Counted from the first letter of the stretch, positions 23,126 to 32,383 are shown. The stretch: 64,000 bases of DNA from Actinoplanes xinjiangensis (GCF_003148685.1 NZ_QGGR01000039.1:18623-82622), one strand, 5' to 3'. The notes: generated by a model from the sequence alone, not told the origin. Numbers and translations are program-made.

Positions 23126-24556
23126 ATGCCGCTGATTAACATCATCCGCGGTGAGACCATCCCGGTCGCGCCGCTCAACGTCCGCACACCAGTCTTCCGG
23201 CTACCGATCTGGGCGGTCGTCGTCTGGGAGACCGTCAAGGCCCTGGCCTGGCTGGTCGCCACCTACGTCCGCCACTGGTACGTCACCCTCCCAGCGACCG
23301 GCTTGACCTGGCTCTATCTCGCCCACGGCTGGCAGGCCCTCGCCGCACTCGTCTGCGGTGTCACGGTCGTGGCGACGGGCTGGGCGTTCGGGCATCGGCC
23401 GTCGTGGCTGCGGTTCGGCTGGTGGCCGATCCTCGCCCGTATCCGCAGGCTGGTGTACCAGCGGCGGTGGATGGCCGCGATGGTCACCGCGAAGCTGTCG
23501 GTCTCCTACGACAAACGCACGATCATCCCGGAGATCCGCCGGGTCCGCTGCCGCACGGGCTGCGATGAGGTCACCGTGCGGATGGTCACGGGGCAGATCC
23601 CCGACGACTTCGCCAAAGCCTCCGAACGACTGGCCCACACGTTCGGGGTGCGGCAGGTCAAGGCCATACCCGGCCCGACCTACGCCACCGTGGTTCTGGT
23701 CCTCATGCGCGGGGACTCTCTGCACGAGACGGTGGAGCCGCTGCCGGTGCCCGCCCGGCCGGACTTCACTGCGCTGCCGATCGGTGTCCAGGAAGACGGC
23801 GAGGAATACCGGCTGCGGCTGTTCGGCACCCAGGTCCTCATCGTCGGCGCCACCGGTTCGGGCAAGGGGTCGGTGATCTGGTCGGTCGTCCGCGCGTTGG
23901 CCGGCGGCGTGGCTGATGGGCTGGTCGAGCTGTGGGGCCTCGATCCCAAGGGCGGCATGGAGCTGGGGATCGGGCGGCCGTTGTTCGCCCGGTTCGCGTC
24001 GCGGGATTTCGCCGAGATGGCCGCCATGATCGAACAGGCAGCCAGCACGGCGCAGGAACGGGCCGCCCGCCTGGCGGGCCAGACGCGACAGCACATCCCG
24101 ACGCCGGATGAGCCGCTGATCGTCCTGGTCATCGATGAGTTGGCGAACCTGACCGCCTACCTCACCGAGCGACAGCTCAAGGACCGCATCAAGGCCGCGC
24201 TCGGCATCGTCCTGACCCAGGGCCGCGCCGTGGGCGTGCACGTGGTCGCCGCCATTCAGGACCCCCGCAAGGAGGTGCTGCCCGCGCGTGGGCTGTTCCC
24301 GACCCGGATCGGGCTGCGGCTGTCAGAGCCCGCGGAGGTCGACATGGTCCTCGGCGACGGCATGCGCGACCGCGGAGCGCTGTGCGACCGCATCCCCCAA
24401 ACCCAACCCGGCATCGGCTACGTCGTCCTCGAAGGTGACCCGACACCGATGCGAGTCCGGCTGACCTACTGCGACGACACCACGATCCGCGACATGGCCC
24501 ACGACCACGGACGACTCCGGCTCGTCAACGGCAAAGCCACGGGAGGTGCGGCATGA
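23126..24556 (+). CDS. tra: FtsK/SpoIIIE-type conjugative DNA translocase
   Basis: 476 residues from ATG 23126. Two N-terminal membrane segments (about residues 25-48 and 53-82) anchor the protein. The motor domain carries Walker A (GATGSGKGS, about 249-257) and Walker B (LIVLVIDELANL, about 334-345), then an ATQDP-like segment (AAIQDPRKEVLP). This is the single translocase that moves double-stranded DNA between hyphae in AICEs and Streptomyces plasmids (TraSA/TraB type), acting as a hexameric pore at the membrane. It overlaps the DUF2637 gene by four bases. Confidence 0.92.
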   Translation: MPLINIIRGETIPVAPLNVRTPVFRLPIWAVVVWETVKALAWLVATYVRHWYVTLPATGLTWLYLAHGWQALAALVCGVTVVATGWAFGHRPSWLRFGWWPILARIRRLVYQRRWMAAMVTAKLSVSYDKRTIIPEIRRVRCRTGCDEVTVRMVTGQIPDDFAKASERLAHTFGVRQVKAIPGPTYATVVLVLMRGDSLHETVEPLPVPARPDFTALPIGVQEDGEEYRLRLFGTQVLIVGATGSGKGSVIWSVVRALAGGVADGLVELWGLDPKGGMELGIGRPLFARFASRDFAEMAAMIEQAASTAQERAARLAGQTRQHIPTPDEPLIVLVIDELANLTAYLTERQLKDRIKAALGIVLTQGRAVGVHVVAAIQDPRKEVLPARGLFPTRIGLRLSEPAEVDMVLGDGMRDRGALCDRIPQTQPGIGYVVLEGDPTPMRVRLTYCDDTTIRDMAHDHGRLRLVNGKATGGAA

Positions 24557-25074
24557 AACTCAACGCCGACCGTGTCGAGGGCCTGACCCTGACCGCGATC
24601 CTCACCACCGTCGCCCTGGCCGCCGGGTGGGCGTCCTTCTCCCACGTCCACGACTGGACCATGCGCCACGCCCCGACGGGCACGCCGGACGCATTCGGCT
24701 GGGTCAACGCGGTCATCTCCGAACTCGTCCCCGTCGCGGCGCTGCTGACGATCAAACGGCGGCGCCGGGCCGGGGCGCCGATCGGCTACCCGCTGTTCCT
24801 ACTCATCGCCGCCGGCACCCTGTCGCTGTCTGCGCAGCTCGCCGTGGCCCGGCCGAGTCCGTCGGGGTGGCTGCTGTCGGCGGTGCCAGCGCTGGCGTTC
24901 ATGGCCCTGGTCAAACTCGTCTTCACCAGCCCTACGGCGGCTCCTGAACCCGCCGCCGCTCCGGCTCCGGCGCCGCAGCCCGTGCCTCCTGCGGCCGCGG
25001 TGGTGCCGACCGTTCCCGTCCGGCCGATCACCCGCCCCCACGGAGTGCCGGTCATCGGGCAGGTGACCCGATGA
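24553..25074 (+). CDS. DUF2637 / SpdB-like membrane protein
   Basis: 173 residues with four hydrophobic segments between about residues 10 and 122, a Pro/Ala-rich linker (PAAAPAPAPQPVPPAAA) and a short C-terminal tail. The beginning (LTAILTTVALAAGWASFSHVHD) and the FGWVNAVISELVPVAALLTI segment are typical of DUF2637 proteins found between tra and repSA in integrative elements. Related Spd proteins spread the element within the recipient mycelium. The gene is coupled to tra upstream and to the initiator gene downstream by ATGA overlaps. Confidence 0.85.
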   Translation: MKLNADRVEGLTLTAILTTVALAAGWASFSHVHDWTMRHAPTGTPDAFGWVNAVISELVPVAALLTIKRRRRAGAPIGYPLFLLIAAGTLSLSAQLAVARPSPSGWLLSAVPALAFMALVKLVFTSPTAAPEPAAAPAPAPQPVPPAAAVVPTVPVRPITRPHGVPVIGQVTR

Positions 25075-26864
25075 CCGGCACCACCCTGCCCATCTCGGCC
25101 GAGACGACGGCGCCTCGGCCGGGCTCGCGGGCCGCCCGCCTCGCTCTCCCCCGCGCCGTTGACGCGCTCAAAGACCTGGCTGTCGATCACGGCGTCTGCA
25201 TTCATCCGGTGGCGCTGCGCCGGACCGACCTGGCGACCGGGAAGACGGAGCTCGTCGACCTGCCGTGCGGCGCCACCCTGGAAGCCAAATGCCCGCCCTG
25301 CGCCAAGCGAGCACGACGGTTGCGGCAGGTCCAGATCCGGGAGGGCTGGCACCGCAGTGACGAACCGCTGCCCGGTCCGGCGCCAGCCACCCCTCGGCAG
25401 CGGGATCTGATCACTGCTCGGGCGCATCTGGAGTTCGAGCGGGCCGCGCTCCAGCTCGCCGCCATGAAACCCGACCAGCGGGCCGCGGAACTGGACCGCA
25501 TCGACACGGCGATCGGGGCTGTGGAGCAGGAGATCGCGACGGAGGGCCTGCGGGGCAGCGTCGCGCCGGGCCACAGCCGTGACGCACAGGGCGACGACGA
25601 CAACGGCCCGCGGCGGGTCCGGTCGACCAAACGGCGGCAGGACGTGCCTGACCTGCCCCGGCAGAAGGTCGAAGCGCGCACGGTCGGCCGGACCTACGTC
25701 GGCGCCGATGGTGTCGAGCACCGGCCGTCGATGTGGCTCACCCTGACCCTGGACAGCTACGGCCCAGTCCACTCCATCCACCAGGGGCGGCCGTGCACCT
25801 GTCGGCGGCGGCACACCGAGGATGACCCGCTGCTGGGCACCCCGGTCGACCCGAGCAAGTACGACTACCGGCGGGCAGCGTGGGATGCGGTGCACTTCCC
25901 GCGGCTGCTCGACCGGTACTGGCAGAACCTGCGCCGCGCCGTGGGCTGGAACGTCCAGTACGCGGGGTGTGTCGAGCCGCAACGGCGGCTCGCCCCGCAC
26001 GCCCACTTCGCAATCCGCGGCACCATTCCGCGGTCGATGCTGGAACTGGTCGCCACCGCCACCTACCACCAGGTGTGGTGGCCCGCGGCCGACCGGCTGC
26101 GCTACCCGATCGACCGACCACCGGTCTGGGACAGCAAGGCCGAGACGTGGGTGGACCCGGACACCGGGCTGCCGCTGTCGACCTGGGCTGAGGCCCTGGA
26201 CGCGATCGACGACGACCCCGACGCTGAACCGGCGCACCTGGTCCGGTTCGGCGCCCAGGTCAAAGCCAAAGGCGTCGACCCCGGCACGCGGGATGCCGAG
26301 CGGACGATCGGCTACATCACCAAGTACGTGACCAAGTCCGCCGCCGACTGCCACACCACCACCAGCGACCCGCAACGCCAGCACCTCGACCGGCTCTGGC
26401 ACGAACTCCGCGTCACCCCGTGCTCCGAACGGTGCTCCAACTGGCTGCTCTACGGCGTCCAGCCCAAGAAGGCCAACGGACGGCTCCGGCCCGGCCACTG
26501 CAAGGGCCGGGTGCACCAGAAAACGACCCTCGGCATCGGCGGACGCCGGGTGCTGGTCTCGCGCGACTGGTCCGGCAAGACCCTCGCCGACCACCGCGCG
26601 GACGCCCACGCCTGGGTCAAGGCCCTACTCGGCATCACCACCGAGGAACCCGCGCCTGACACCGAGCAAAAGCCGGCGGTCGCCTGGGAGATGGCCCGAC
26701 ACGACGATCCGGATCTCCCGGCGCTCGAACACCGGCTCTTGCGGGCGATCTCCGAACGCATCCACCGCCGCGGGCAGTTGAACGCAGCACGACAACGGGC
26801 CAGCGGCGATCCGCCAGGGGATGTCTCGGCAACTGCAACCAACGACATGGGGGAGACACGATGA
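25071..26864 (+). CDS. repSA: RepSA-like rolling-circle replication initiator
   Basis: 597 residues. The central region has an HUH-type motif (RLAPHAHFAIRG, about residues 303-314) followed by a candidate catalytic tyrosine segment (TIGYITKYVTKSAADC, about 410-425), the arrangement of pSAM2 RepSA. An N-terminal Cys cluster (CGATLEAKCPPCAKRARRL) and a later one (CSERCSNWLLYG) suggest zinc sites. The protein nicks the plus origin after excision so that the circular element replicates before transfer. It overlaps the DUF2637 and xis genes by four bases each. The length is normal for the family and no damage is seen. Confidence 0.9.
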   Translation: MTGTTLPISAETTAPRPGSRAARLALPRAVDALKDLAVDHGVCIHPVALRRTDLATGKTELVDLPCGATLEAKCPPCAKRARRLRQVQIREGWHRSDEPLPGPAPATPRQRDLITARAHLEFERAALQLAAMKPDQRAAELDRIDTAIGAVEQEIATEGLRGSVAPGHSRDAQGDDDNGPRRVRSTKRRQDVPDLPRQKVEARTVGRTYVGADGVEHRPSMWLTLTLDSYGPVHSIHQGRPCTCRRRHTEDDPLLGTPVDPSKYDYRRAAWDAVHFPRLLDRYWQNLRRAVGWNVQYAGCVEPQRRLAPHAHFAIRGTIPRSMLELVATATYHQVWWPAADRLRYPIDRPPVWDSKAETWVDPDTGLPLSTWAEALDAIDDDPDAEPAHLVRFGAQVKAKGVDPGTRDAERTIGYITKYVTKSAADCHTTTSDPQRQHLDRLWHELRVTPCSERCSNWLLYGVQPKKANGRLRPGHCKGRVHQKTTLGIGGRRVLVSRDWSGKTLADHRADAHAWVKALLGITTEEPAPDTEQKPAVAWEMARHDDPDLPALEHRLLRAISERIHRRGQLNAARQRASGDPPGDVSATATNDMGETR

Positions 26865-27082
26865 GCAGGCACCTGACTGTGGTTCCAAGCCCAGACAGCA
26901 CGCCGGACGGCCCGGAAGAGCTGTGGTCCATCAACGATGCCGCCGCCTACTTGCGCATCCCTCCCGGAACGCTCTACCAGTGGCGCCACCGCCGGAAGGG
27001 TCCGCCGGCCTTCAAGGTCGGCAAGCACCTCCGCTACGACCCGGCCGCGGTCCGTGCCTGGGTTCTGGGGCAGGTGGCCTGA
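26861..27082 (+). CDS. xis: Excisionase (MerR-like helix-turn-helix)
   Basis: 73 residues. ELWSINDAAAYLRIPPGTLYQWRHRRKGPPAFKVGKHLRYDPAAVRAWV is a complete MerR/excisionase winged helix-turn-helix, here covering residues about 20-68. It sits directly between repSA (ATGA overlap) and int (one base apart), as in pSAM2, where Xis is needed with Int for excision. Coupling of xis and int to repSA means that excision and replication proteins are made together. Confidence 0.9.
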   Translation: MSRHLTVVPSPDSTPDGPEELWSINDAAAYLRIPPGTLYQWRHRRKGPPAFKVGKHLRYDPAAVRAWVLGQVA

Positions 27083-27083
27083 C

Positions 27084-28322
27084 GTGGGCGTACACGATCT
27101 CTGGTACCTGTCCAAGAAGGACGAGAACAAAAAGCCGATCAAGTCAGGCAAGTACGGGCGCGGCAAACGCTGGCGTGTCCGCTACACCGATGCCACCGGC
27201 GAGACCAAAGACAAGGTCTTTGCGCGCAAGACCGACGCTGAAGCCTTCGATGTGGCCTGCCGGGCTGGCACTGCGCCGGACACCGACCTGGACCAGGGCG
27301 AGAAGTACATCAAGTTCGCCGCCTACGCCGAACGCTGGCGTCAAGCCAGGGTCATCGGCTGGGCACTGGAGACCCAGACCCGAATCGAGTCGAACCTTCG
27401 GCTGCACCTCGTGCCGGCGTTCGGCAACCGTGCACTCCGCTCGATCACTCAGACAGATGTGCTGTTGTGGCTGGCGGAACGCCTCGGCGCGGGGATGGCG
27501 CCGTCCAGCCTGCGCCTGTACTTCGAGCTGTTCGACGCAGTGATGTCCGGCGCCGTCACGGACAAGATCACCCCGGACAACCCCTGTGACGGGATCAAGC
27601 TCTCCCAGGTGTTCCGTGGGCTGAGCCGCGCCCCGAAGTGGGTTCCCGAGCGGGAGGACGTGCTCCGTCTGTTCGGCAAGGTGCCCGAGCGGTATCACGG
27701 CCTGCTCTGGCTCGGCGCTGGTGCCGGGCTGCGGATCAGCGAAGCGCTCGGCTTCGAGCAGGGACCGCGCTGCCTGGACCCCAGCAACGAGGAGTTGCAC
27801 GTGGTTCAGCAGCTCCGCTACGCGCCCAGGGAATACGGCGGGTTCTATCTCAGCCTGCCCAAGGGCGTGCGGTCCTTCGATCCGGCCGCGGGGGCTGTGG
27901 ACCTAGACCCGATGGTCGCGGCGGCTCTGGACTACCACGTCCGGGAGTTCCCGCCGGTTGAGGTCGAGATGCCCGACATCACGTCCGGCCCCACGGTCCG
28001 GCGCCGGGTGCCGCTGCTGTTCACCACGGTGCACGGCAATCCGTTCACGGACCGTACATGGTCGGCGGAGTGGGTGAAGTGGCGTCGGGCGGCGGGCTGG
28101 CCGGAGGAGCACGGCGGCTTTCACGCGCTGCGGCACTTCTTCGCCACCACGCTGATCACGAACCACGCGGACCCGAAGGACGTTCAGCGGGCGCTACGGC
28201 ACTCAACGCTGTCGATCACGCTGGAGACCTACGTGCACTTCTGGCCGCGCCGCGAACGGCGTCGAGGAATCGTCGGCGAGGCGCTGAAAGAGGCCGTCGC
28301 GGGCCGGTGGGACCTGAACTGA
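27084..28322 (+). CDS. int: Tyrosine site-specific integrase
   Basis: 412 residues from GTG 27084, one base after xis. The N-terminal arm-binding and core-binding (SAM-like) domains span about residues 1-190. The catalytic domain has Arg I in GAGLRISEALG (about 216), HxxR in HGGFHALRHFFATTLI (about 347-362) and the nucleophile Tyr in LETYVHFWP (about 387-395). It should recombine the 25-bp att core with the 3' end of tRNA-Ala, which lies only 64 bases beyond the stop codon. Two bases after the stop comes an arm-like repeat matched at the other end of the element. Confidence 0.95.
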   Translation: MGVHDLWYLSKKDENKKPIKSGKYGRGKRWRVRYTDATGETKDKVFARKTDAEAFDVACRAGTAPDTDLDQGEKYIKFAAYAERWRQARVIGWALETQTRIESNLRLHLVPAFGNRALRSITQTDVLLWLAERLGAGMAPSSLRLYFELFDAVMSGAVTDKITPDNPCDGIKLSQVFRGLSRAPKWVPEREDVLRLFGKVPERYHGLLWLGAGAGLRISEALGFEQGPRCLDPSNEELHVVQQLRYAPREYGGFYLSLPKGVRSFDPAAGAVDLDPMVAAALDYHVREFPPVEVEMPDITSGPTVRRRVPLLFTTVHGNPFTDRTWSAEWVKWRRAAGWPEEHGGFHALRHFFATTLITNHADPKDVQRALRHSTLSITLETYVHFWPRRERRRGIVGEALKEAVAGRWDLN

Positions 28323-28323
28323 A

Positions 28324-28351
28324 GTGGTCCCGATGTGGTCCCAATGATCTT
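28324..28351. promoter_or_regulatory. Putative integrase arm-type site, right
   Basis: Contains tggtcccgatgtggtccc and ends tgatctt; 25 of 28 positions match 13153-13180 in direct orientation. It starts immediately after the int stop codon. Confidence 0.6.
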
Positions 28352-28385
28352 GGTCTTGCGTTTGGCCTGGTGAGAGGCCGATTTT

Positions 28386-28410
28386 GTGGAGCCCAGGGGA
28401 CTTGAACCCC
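28386..28410. repeat. attR core repeat within tRNA-Ala
   Basis: 25 bp identical to 13030-13054. It covers the discriminator base, the acceptor 3' strand and the T arm of the tRNA, so integration keeps the tRNA gene intact. Confidence 0.93.
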
Positions 28411-28459
28411 TAACCCCCGCCTTGCAAAGGCGGTGCTCTGCCAGTTGAGCTAGGGCCCC
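28387..28459 (-). tRNA. tRNA-Ala (anticodon TGC)
   Basis: 73 bases on the minus strand beginning GGGGCCCTAGCTCAACTGG. The acceptor stem GGGGCCC pairs with GGGCTCC (one G-U), the anticodon loop is CTTTGCAAA with TGC, the T loop is GTTCAAG, and the discriminator is A. CCA is not encoded. Its 3' end is the attachment site of the integrative element. Confidence 0.97.
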
Positions 28460-28472
28460 GTGACCCGCAGAA

Positions 28473-28601
28473 CTATCGCAGGTCGGGAGCGGTCGTCGCC
28501 TCGTGCCAGAGGGCACGCTCGTCGCTGGAGGCCTTGACCTTCTTGACGACCAGGGCCGCCGCGCCAATGACGCCGGCAATGATGAGGAGCTTCTTCAACA
28601 C
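28473..28601 (-). CDS. DLW-39 family small protein
   Basis: 42 residues from GTG 28601: VLKKLLIIAGVIGAAALVVK followed by KVKASSDERALWHEATTAPDLR. This matches the plan of DLW-39 proteins, tiny single-span proteins found beside gyrA and the tRNA-Ile/tRNA-Ala genes in Actinobacteria. One hydrophobic segment (about 4-19) is followed by a charged tail; here the hallmark reads ALW. The role of the family is unknown. The gene lies between tRNA-Ala and tRNA-Ile, all on the minus strand. Confidence 0.82.
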   Translation of the reverse strand: MLKKLLIIAGVIGAAALVVKKVKASSDERALWHEATTAPDLR

Positions 28602-28763
28602 TGAACTGCTACCCCCAACGCACCGCAGGAAAGAACTGTCGCCCACACCAGAGATGGTGCCTCGGCCGTGAGACGAACACCCACCGCAACCGGGCCTCCG
28701 GCGAGGATATAACAAGTGGCCCCCGGCCGTGTTTTCCACGGACAAGAGCCACTGTGTCACTCG

Positions 28764-28837
28764 TGGGGCTAGATGGAATCGAACCATCGACCTCAGAGTT
28801 ATCAGCTCTGCGCTCTAACCGACTGAGCTATAGCCCC
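28764..28837 (-). tRNA. tRNA-Ile (anticodon GAT)
   Basis: 74 bases on the minus strand starting GGGGCTATAGCTCAGTCGG. The acceptor stem GGGGCTA pairs with TAGCCCC, the anticodon loop contains GAT, the T loop is GTTCGATTC, and the discriminator is A. CCA is not encoded. Confidence 0.97.
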
Positions 28838-28913
28838 TCACCTGCGAACAGAACGTTACCGCATCGGGTTGCGAGTCTCCAAAGCGGGGGTCCCCGCAAC
28901 CCGATACGGCTCG

Positions 28914-29810
28914 TCAGTCGCGTTCGGCCAGTGTGAGCTCAATACCGCCAACCAAATCGGCACAAACGTTGTAGATGAATGCACCCAGAGTCGCCAGTGC
29001 AGTGAAAAGCACCACATTGACCGCGCCGATCAGCATCGACGTGCCGATGACGCCCCAGGCGGTGATCCGGAAGGCGCTGGTGGTGCTGCCCTCGGTGCCA
29101 CCGCTGGCGGTGACGAGCTCCTGGAGGTTGCCGTTGACCGAGCTCCAGACGCCCATCGTGTCGAGGGCGAGGTAGAGCACCGACGTCGCGACGACCACCA
29201 CGATGAAGAGCACGATCGACACGGCGAACGAGAACTTCATCACGGACCAGGGATCGATCCGCTTGAGGTTCAGCCGGGCACGGCGCGGGCCGCGGGCGGC
29301 GGCCGACGACACCGTGGAGCGGGCCGATCGCACGGCCTCGGAGACACGGGCCGCCCCGACGGCTGCCGCACCACCGGCCGTCGGCGTCGACCCGGTGCGC
29401 TGCTTCGCGGCTCCGGGTGCGGCCGCCTGCGGCGCCGGCGGGTTGGTGGGCCGCGGCGGAGTCCCCGCCGCGGTCGCCGCGGGAGCACTGACGGGGGTAC
29501 GACCGGAGGTCGAACCCGGAGCCGCGCCCTTGCCCTTGGTGACGACCGGCACCGACGCCGAGCCCTTCACCGGTGGCTGCGCGCCTGGACGCTTGGGATC
29601 GGCGCCGTCGGTGTTGCCGGCGGCCGGTTCACCGGGCGGCGGGGCCATACCCGGCGCCCTGGTGAACTTCGGCGGGGACGGGGCATCGGCGGGGACAGAG
29701 GCGCGCCCTGTGCTCTCGCGACCGGCGGGTGCGGCAGCGTCTTTCTTCGCCGCATCGTCCGGAGTCGCTGAGGTCCCGGGGCCCCCCGACTTCGCCTGTG
29801 TCTCCGGCAT
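28914..29810 (-). CDS. DUF3566 membrane protein
   Basis: About 298 residues from ATG 29810 (a TTG three bases upstream directly abuts the gyrA stop). A long Pro/Ala/Ser-rich disordered N-terminus (about 1-175) precedes the conserved DUF3566 domain: RRARLNLKRIDPWSVMKFSF, two membrane spans (about 195-220 and 255-285) and the end ADLVGGIELTLAERD. The family always follows gyrA in Actinobacteria; its function is unknown, although a membrane role linked to division or septation has been suggested. The spacing here implies cotranscription with gyrB-gyrA or gyrA alone. Confidence 0.92.
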   Translation of the reverse strand: MPETQAKSGGPGTSATPDDAAKKDAAAPAGRESTGRASVPADAPSPPKFTRAPGMAPPPGEPAAGNTDGADPKRPGAQPPVKGSASVPVVTKGKGAAPGSTSGRTPVSAPAATAAGTPPRPTNPPAPQAAAPGAAKQRTGSTPTAGGAAAVGAARVSEAVRSARSTVSSAAARGPRRARLNLKRIDPWSVMKFSFAVSIVLFIVVVVATSVLYLALDTMGVWSSVNGNLQELVTASGGTEGSTTSAFRITAWGVIGTSMLIGAVNVVLFTALATLGAFIYNVCADLVGGIELTLAERD

Positions 29811-29813
29811 CAA

Positions 29814-32327
29814 CTAGTCCTGTTCGTCAGGCTCGTCGGCATTGCGAGCAAGCGCCACGATGGTTACACCTTCTGGGAGGTCCATCAGCTTGACCCCCAT
29901 TGTGTTCCGATCCCGTGTGCGCCGTACAGGCTTCACGGGAGTCCGGATGACACCACCATTGCTGGTGATGGCAAACAGTTCATCCTCCGGGCTGATCACC
30001 AGAGCGCCGACAAGTCCACCACGACGCTCGGTGATCTTGGCGGTCAGTACCCCCTTGCCGCCACGCCCCTGCACCGGATACTCCTCGATGGGCGTGCGCT
30101 TCGCATACCCACCATTGGTGGCGACCAACACATCCATGTCCGGCCGGACCACTTCCATGGCCAGGAGCTCGTCGTTGTCACCGAAGCGCATGCCGATGAC
30201 ACCGGACGTCGCGCGGCCCATCGGGCGCAGCGCCTCGTCGGTGGCGTTGAAGCGGATGGCCTGGGCTTTCTTGGACACCAGGAGGAGGTCGTCCTCCGGA
30301 GCCGCCAGCGCCGCGCCTACCAACTCGTCATCCTCCCGCAAGTTGATGGCGATAATGCCACCGCTGCGGTTGGAGTCAAATTCCTCCAGGCGCGTCTTCT
30401 TCACGAGCCCATTCTTAGTGGCGAGCACAAGGTAGGGCGCGACCTGGTAGTTCGGGATCTGGATGATCTGCGCGATGTGCTCGTCAGGCTGGAAGGCCAG
30501 CAGGTTCGCGACGTGCTGACCCTTGGCCACGCGGGCGGCTTCGGGTAGTTCGTACGCCTTCGCCCGGTAGACCCGGCCCTTGTTCGTGAAGAACAGCATC
30601 CAGTCGTGTGTCGAGATGACGAAGAAGTGCGACACGATGTCGTCCTGCCGCAGCGTGGCGCCGCTCACGCCCTTGCCGCCGCGCTTCTGCGACCGGTACA
30701 GATCGGTCTTCGTCCGCTTGGCGTAACCGGTACGTGTGATGGTCACCACAACGTCTTCCCGGGCGATGAGGTCCTCCATGGAGACCTCGCCGTCGAACGG
30801 GATGATCTGGGTGCGGCGCTCGTCGCCGAACTTCTGAACGATCTCGGCCAGCTCGTCCGAGACGATCGCGCGCTGCCGCTCCGGCTTGGCGAGGATGTCC
30901 TTGAAGTCGGCGATCTCGATCTCGATCTTGACCAGCTCGTCGACGATCCGCTGCCGCTCCAGGGCGGCCAGGCGGCGCAGCTGCATGTCGAGGATCGCGG
31001 TCGCCTGGACCTCGTCCACCTCGAGCAGCTGCATCAGGCCCTGACGCGAGTCCTCGACGGTGGGCGAGCGCCGGATCAGGGCGATGACCTCGTCCAGCAT
31101 GTCCAGCGCCTTGGCCAGACCACGCAGGATGTGCGCGCGTTCCTCGGCCTTGCGCAGCCGGAACGCGGTCCGCCGTCGGATGACCTCGATCTGGTGCTCG
31201 ACGTAGTAGCGGATGAACTGCGCCAGGTTGAGCGTGCGGGGCACGCCGTCGACCAGCGCCAGCATGTTGGCGCCGAAGGTCTCCTGGAGCTGGGTGTGCT
31301 TGTAGAGGTTGTTCAGCACCACCTTGGCGACCGCGTCACGCTTGAGCACGAGGATCAGGCGCATACCGGTACGGCCGGAGGACTCGTCCCGGATGTCGGC
31401 GATACCGGTGAGCTTGCCCTCCTTCACCAGCTCGGCGATCCGCTCGGCGAGGTTGTCCGGGTTCACCTGGTACGGCAGCTCGGTGACCACGAGACACGGC
31501 CGGCCCCGGGCGTCCTCCTCGACCTCGACCACCGCGCGCATCCGGATGGACCCACGACCGGTCCGGTACGCGTCCTGAATCGCCTGCTGTCCGACGATCA
31601 GGCCCTTGGTGGGGAAGTCGGGGCCCTTAACGAATTCGAGCAGCGCCTCGAGCGTGGTGGCCTCGTCGACCTCCGGGTGGTCCAGGCACCACTGCACGGC
31701 CGCCGAGATCTCGCGCAGGTTGTGCGGCGGGATCTTGGTGGCCATACCGACCGCGATGCCCTCGGAGCCGTTGACCAGCAGGTTCGGGAACCGGGCCGGC
31801 AGGATCGTCGGCTCCTTCGTGCGCCCGTCGTAGTTGTCCTGCATGTCGACGGTGTCTTCGTCGATGTCCCGCAGCATCTCCATGGCGAGCGGGGAGAGCT
31901 TCGCCTCGGTGTACCGCATGGCGGCCGGCGGGTCGTTGCCCGGCGAACCGAAGTTGCCGTTGCCGTCGATCAGCGGGTACCGCAGGGACCAGATCTGACC
32001 CATCCGGACCAGGGCGTCGTAGATCGACGAGTCGCCGTGCGGGTGGTAGTTGCCCATCACGTCGCCGACCACGCGGGCGCACTTGACGTAACCGCGGTCC
32101 GGACGGAAACCGGCGTCGTACATCGCGTAAAGGATCTTGCGGTGCACCGGCTTGAGGCCGTCGCGGACGTCGGGCAGCGCACGGCCGACGATGACGCTCA
32201 TCGCGTAGTCGAGGTACGAGCGCTGCATCTCGACCTCGAGGCCGACCGGCACGACGCGCTCGGTCACACCGCCGCCGGTCGCTTCCGGAGTCTGGTCGCC
32301 GTCCGGGGGTTCGGGAGTGTCAGTCAC
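29814..32327 (-). CDS. gyrA: DNA gyrase subunit A
   Basis: 837 residues. The catalytic tyrosine is in AAMRYTEAKL (about residue 128). The quinolone-resistance region reads NYHPHGDSSIYDALVRMGQ with Ser at the key position, the usual sensitive state. The GyrA box appears as QKRGGKG in the C-terminal domain, which then continues with six beta-pinwheel blades. With GyrB it introduces negative supercoils using ATP. The gene lies 109 bases after gyrB on the same strand; that gap contains DnaA-box-like sequences. Length and motifs are normal. Confidence 0.98.
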   Translation of the reverse strand: MTDTPEPPDGDQTPEATGGGVTERVVPVGLEVEMQRSYLDYAMSVIVGRALPDVRDGLKPVHRKILYAMYDAGFRPDRGYVKCARVVGDVMGNYHPHGDSSIYDALVRMGQIWSLRYPLIDGNGNFGSPGNDPPAAMRYTEAKLSPLAMEMLRDIDEDTVDMQDNYDGRTKEPTILPARFPNLLVNGSEGIAVGMATKIPPHNLREISAAVQWCLDHPEVDEATTLEALLEFVKGPDFPTKGLIVGQQAIQDAYRTGRGSIRMRAVVEVEEDARGRPCLVVTELPYQVNPDNLAERIAELVKEGKLTGIADIRDESSGRTGMRLILVLKRDAVAKVVLNNLYKHTQLQETFGANMLALVDGVPRTLNLAQFIRYYVEHQIEVIRRRTAFRLRKAEERAHILRGLAKALDMLDEVIALIRRSPTVEDSRQGLMQLLEVDEVQATAILDMQLRRLAALERQRIVDELVKIEIEIADFKDILAKPERQRAIVSDELAEIVQKFGDERRTQIIPFDGEVSMEDLIAREDVVVTITRTGYAKRTKTDLYRSQKRGGKGVSGATLRQDDIVSHFFVISTHDWMLFFTNKGRVYRAKAYELPEAARVAKGQHVANLLAFQPDEHIAQIIQIPNYQVAPYLVLATKNGLVKKTRLEEFDSNRSGGIIAINLREDDELVGAALAAPEDDLLLVSKKAQAIRFNATDEALRPMGRATSGVIGMRFGDNDELLAMEVVRPDMDVLVATNGGYAKRTPIEEYPVQGRGGKGVLTAKITERRGGLVGALVISPEDELFAITSNGGVIRTPVKPVRRTRDRNTMGVKLMDLPEGVTIVALARNADEPDEQD

Positions 32328-32383
32328 TTTTAACCCTTACTCAAGGTGATGCCAGGCAAATGCAGCCAGAACGGGCATATGGC

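Larger units (their letters stand above)
13030..28410. mobile_element. AICE (pSAM2-like integrative conjugative element) in tRNA-Ala
   Basis: The element is bounded by an identical 25-bp direct repeat (13030-13054 and 28386-28410) that corresponds to the 3' end of tRNA-Ala. It carries the diagnostic AICE core at the right end: tyrosine integrase, excisionase, RepSA-like rolling-circle initiator, SpdB-like membrane protein, a single FtsK-like conjugation translocase, and a GntR/KorSA-like regulator. Such elements excise, replicate as circles and move as double-stranded DNA. All core genes are open and look functional. The left 8 kb is accessory DNA of mixed composition with several lower-GC genes, repeated motifs and palindrome-rich gaps, suggesting that older insertions accumulated there. 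Confidence 0.93.

Noticed and set aside
31999..32060. Quinolone-resistance mutation in gyrA
   Set aside because: The region reads HPHGDSSIYDALVRM with Ser at the key position, which is the normal sensitive form.
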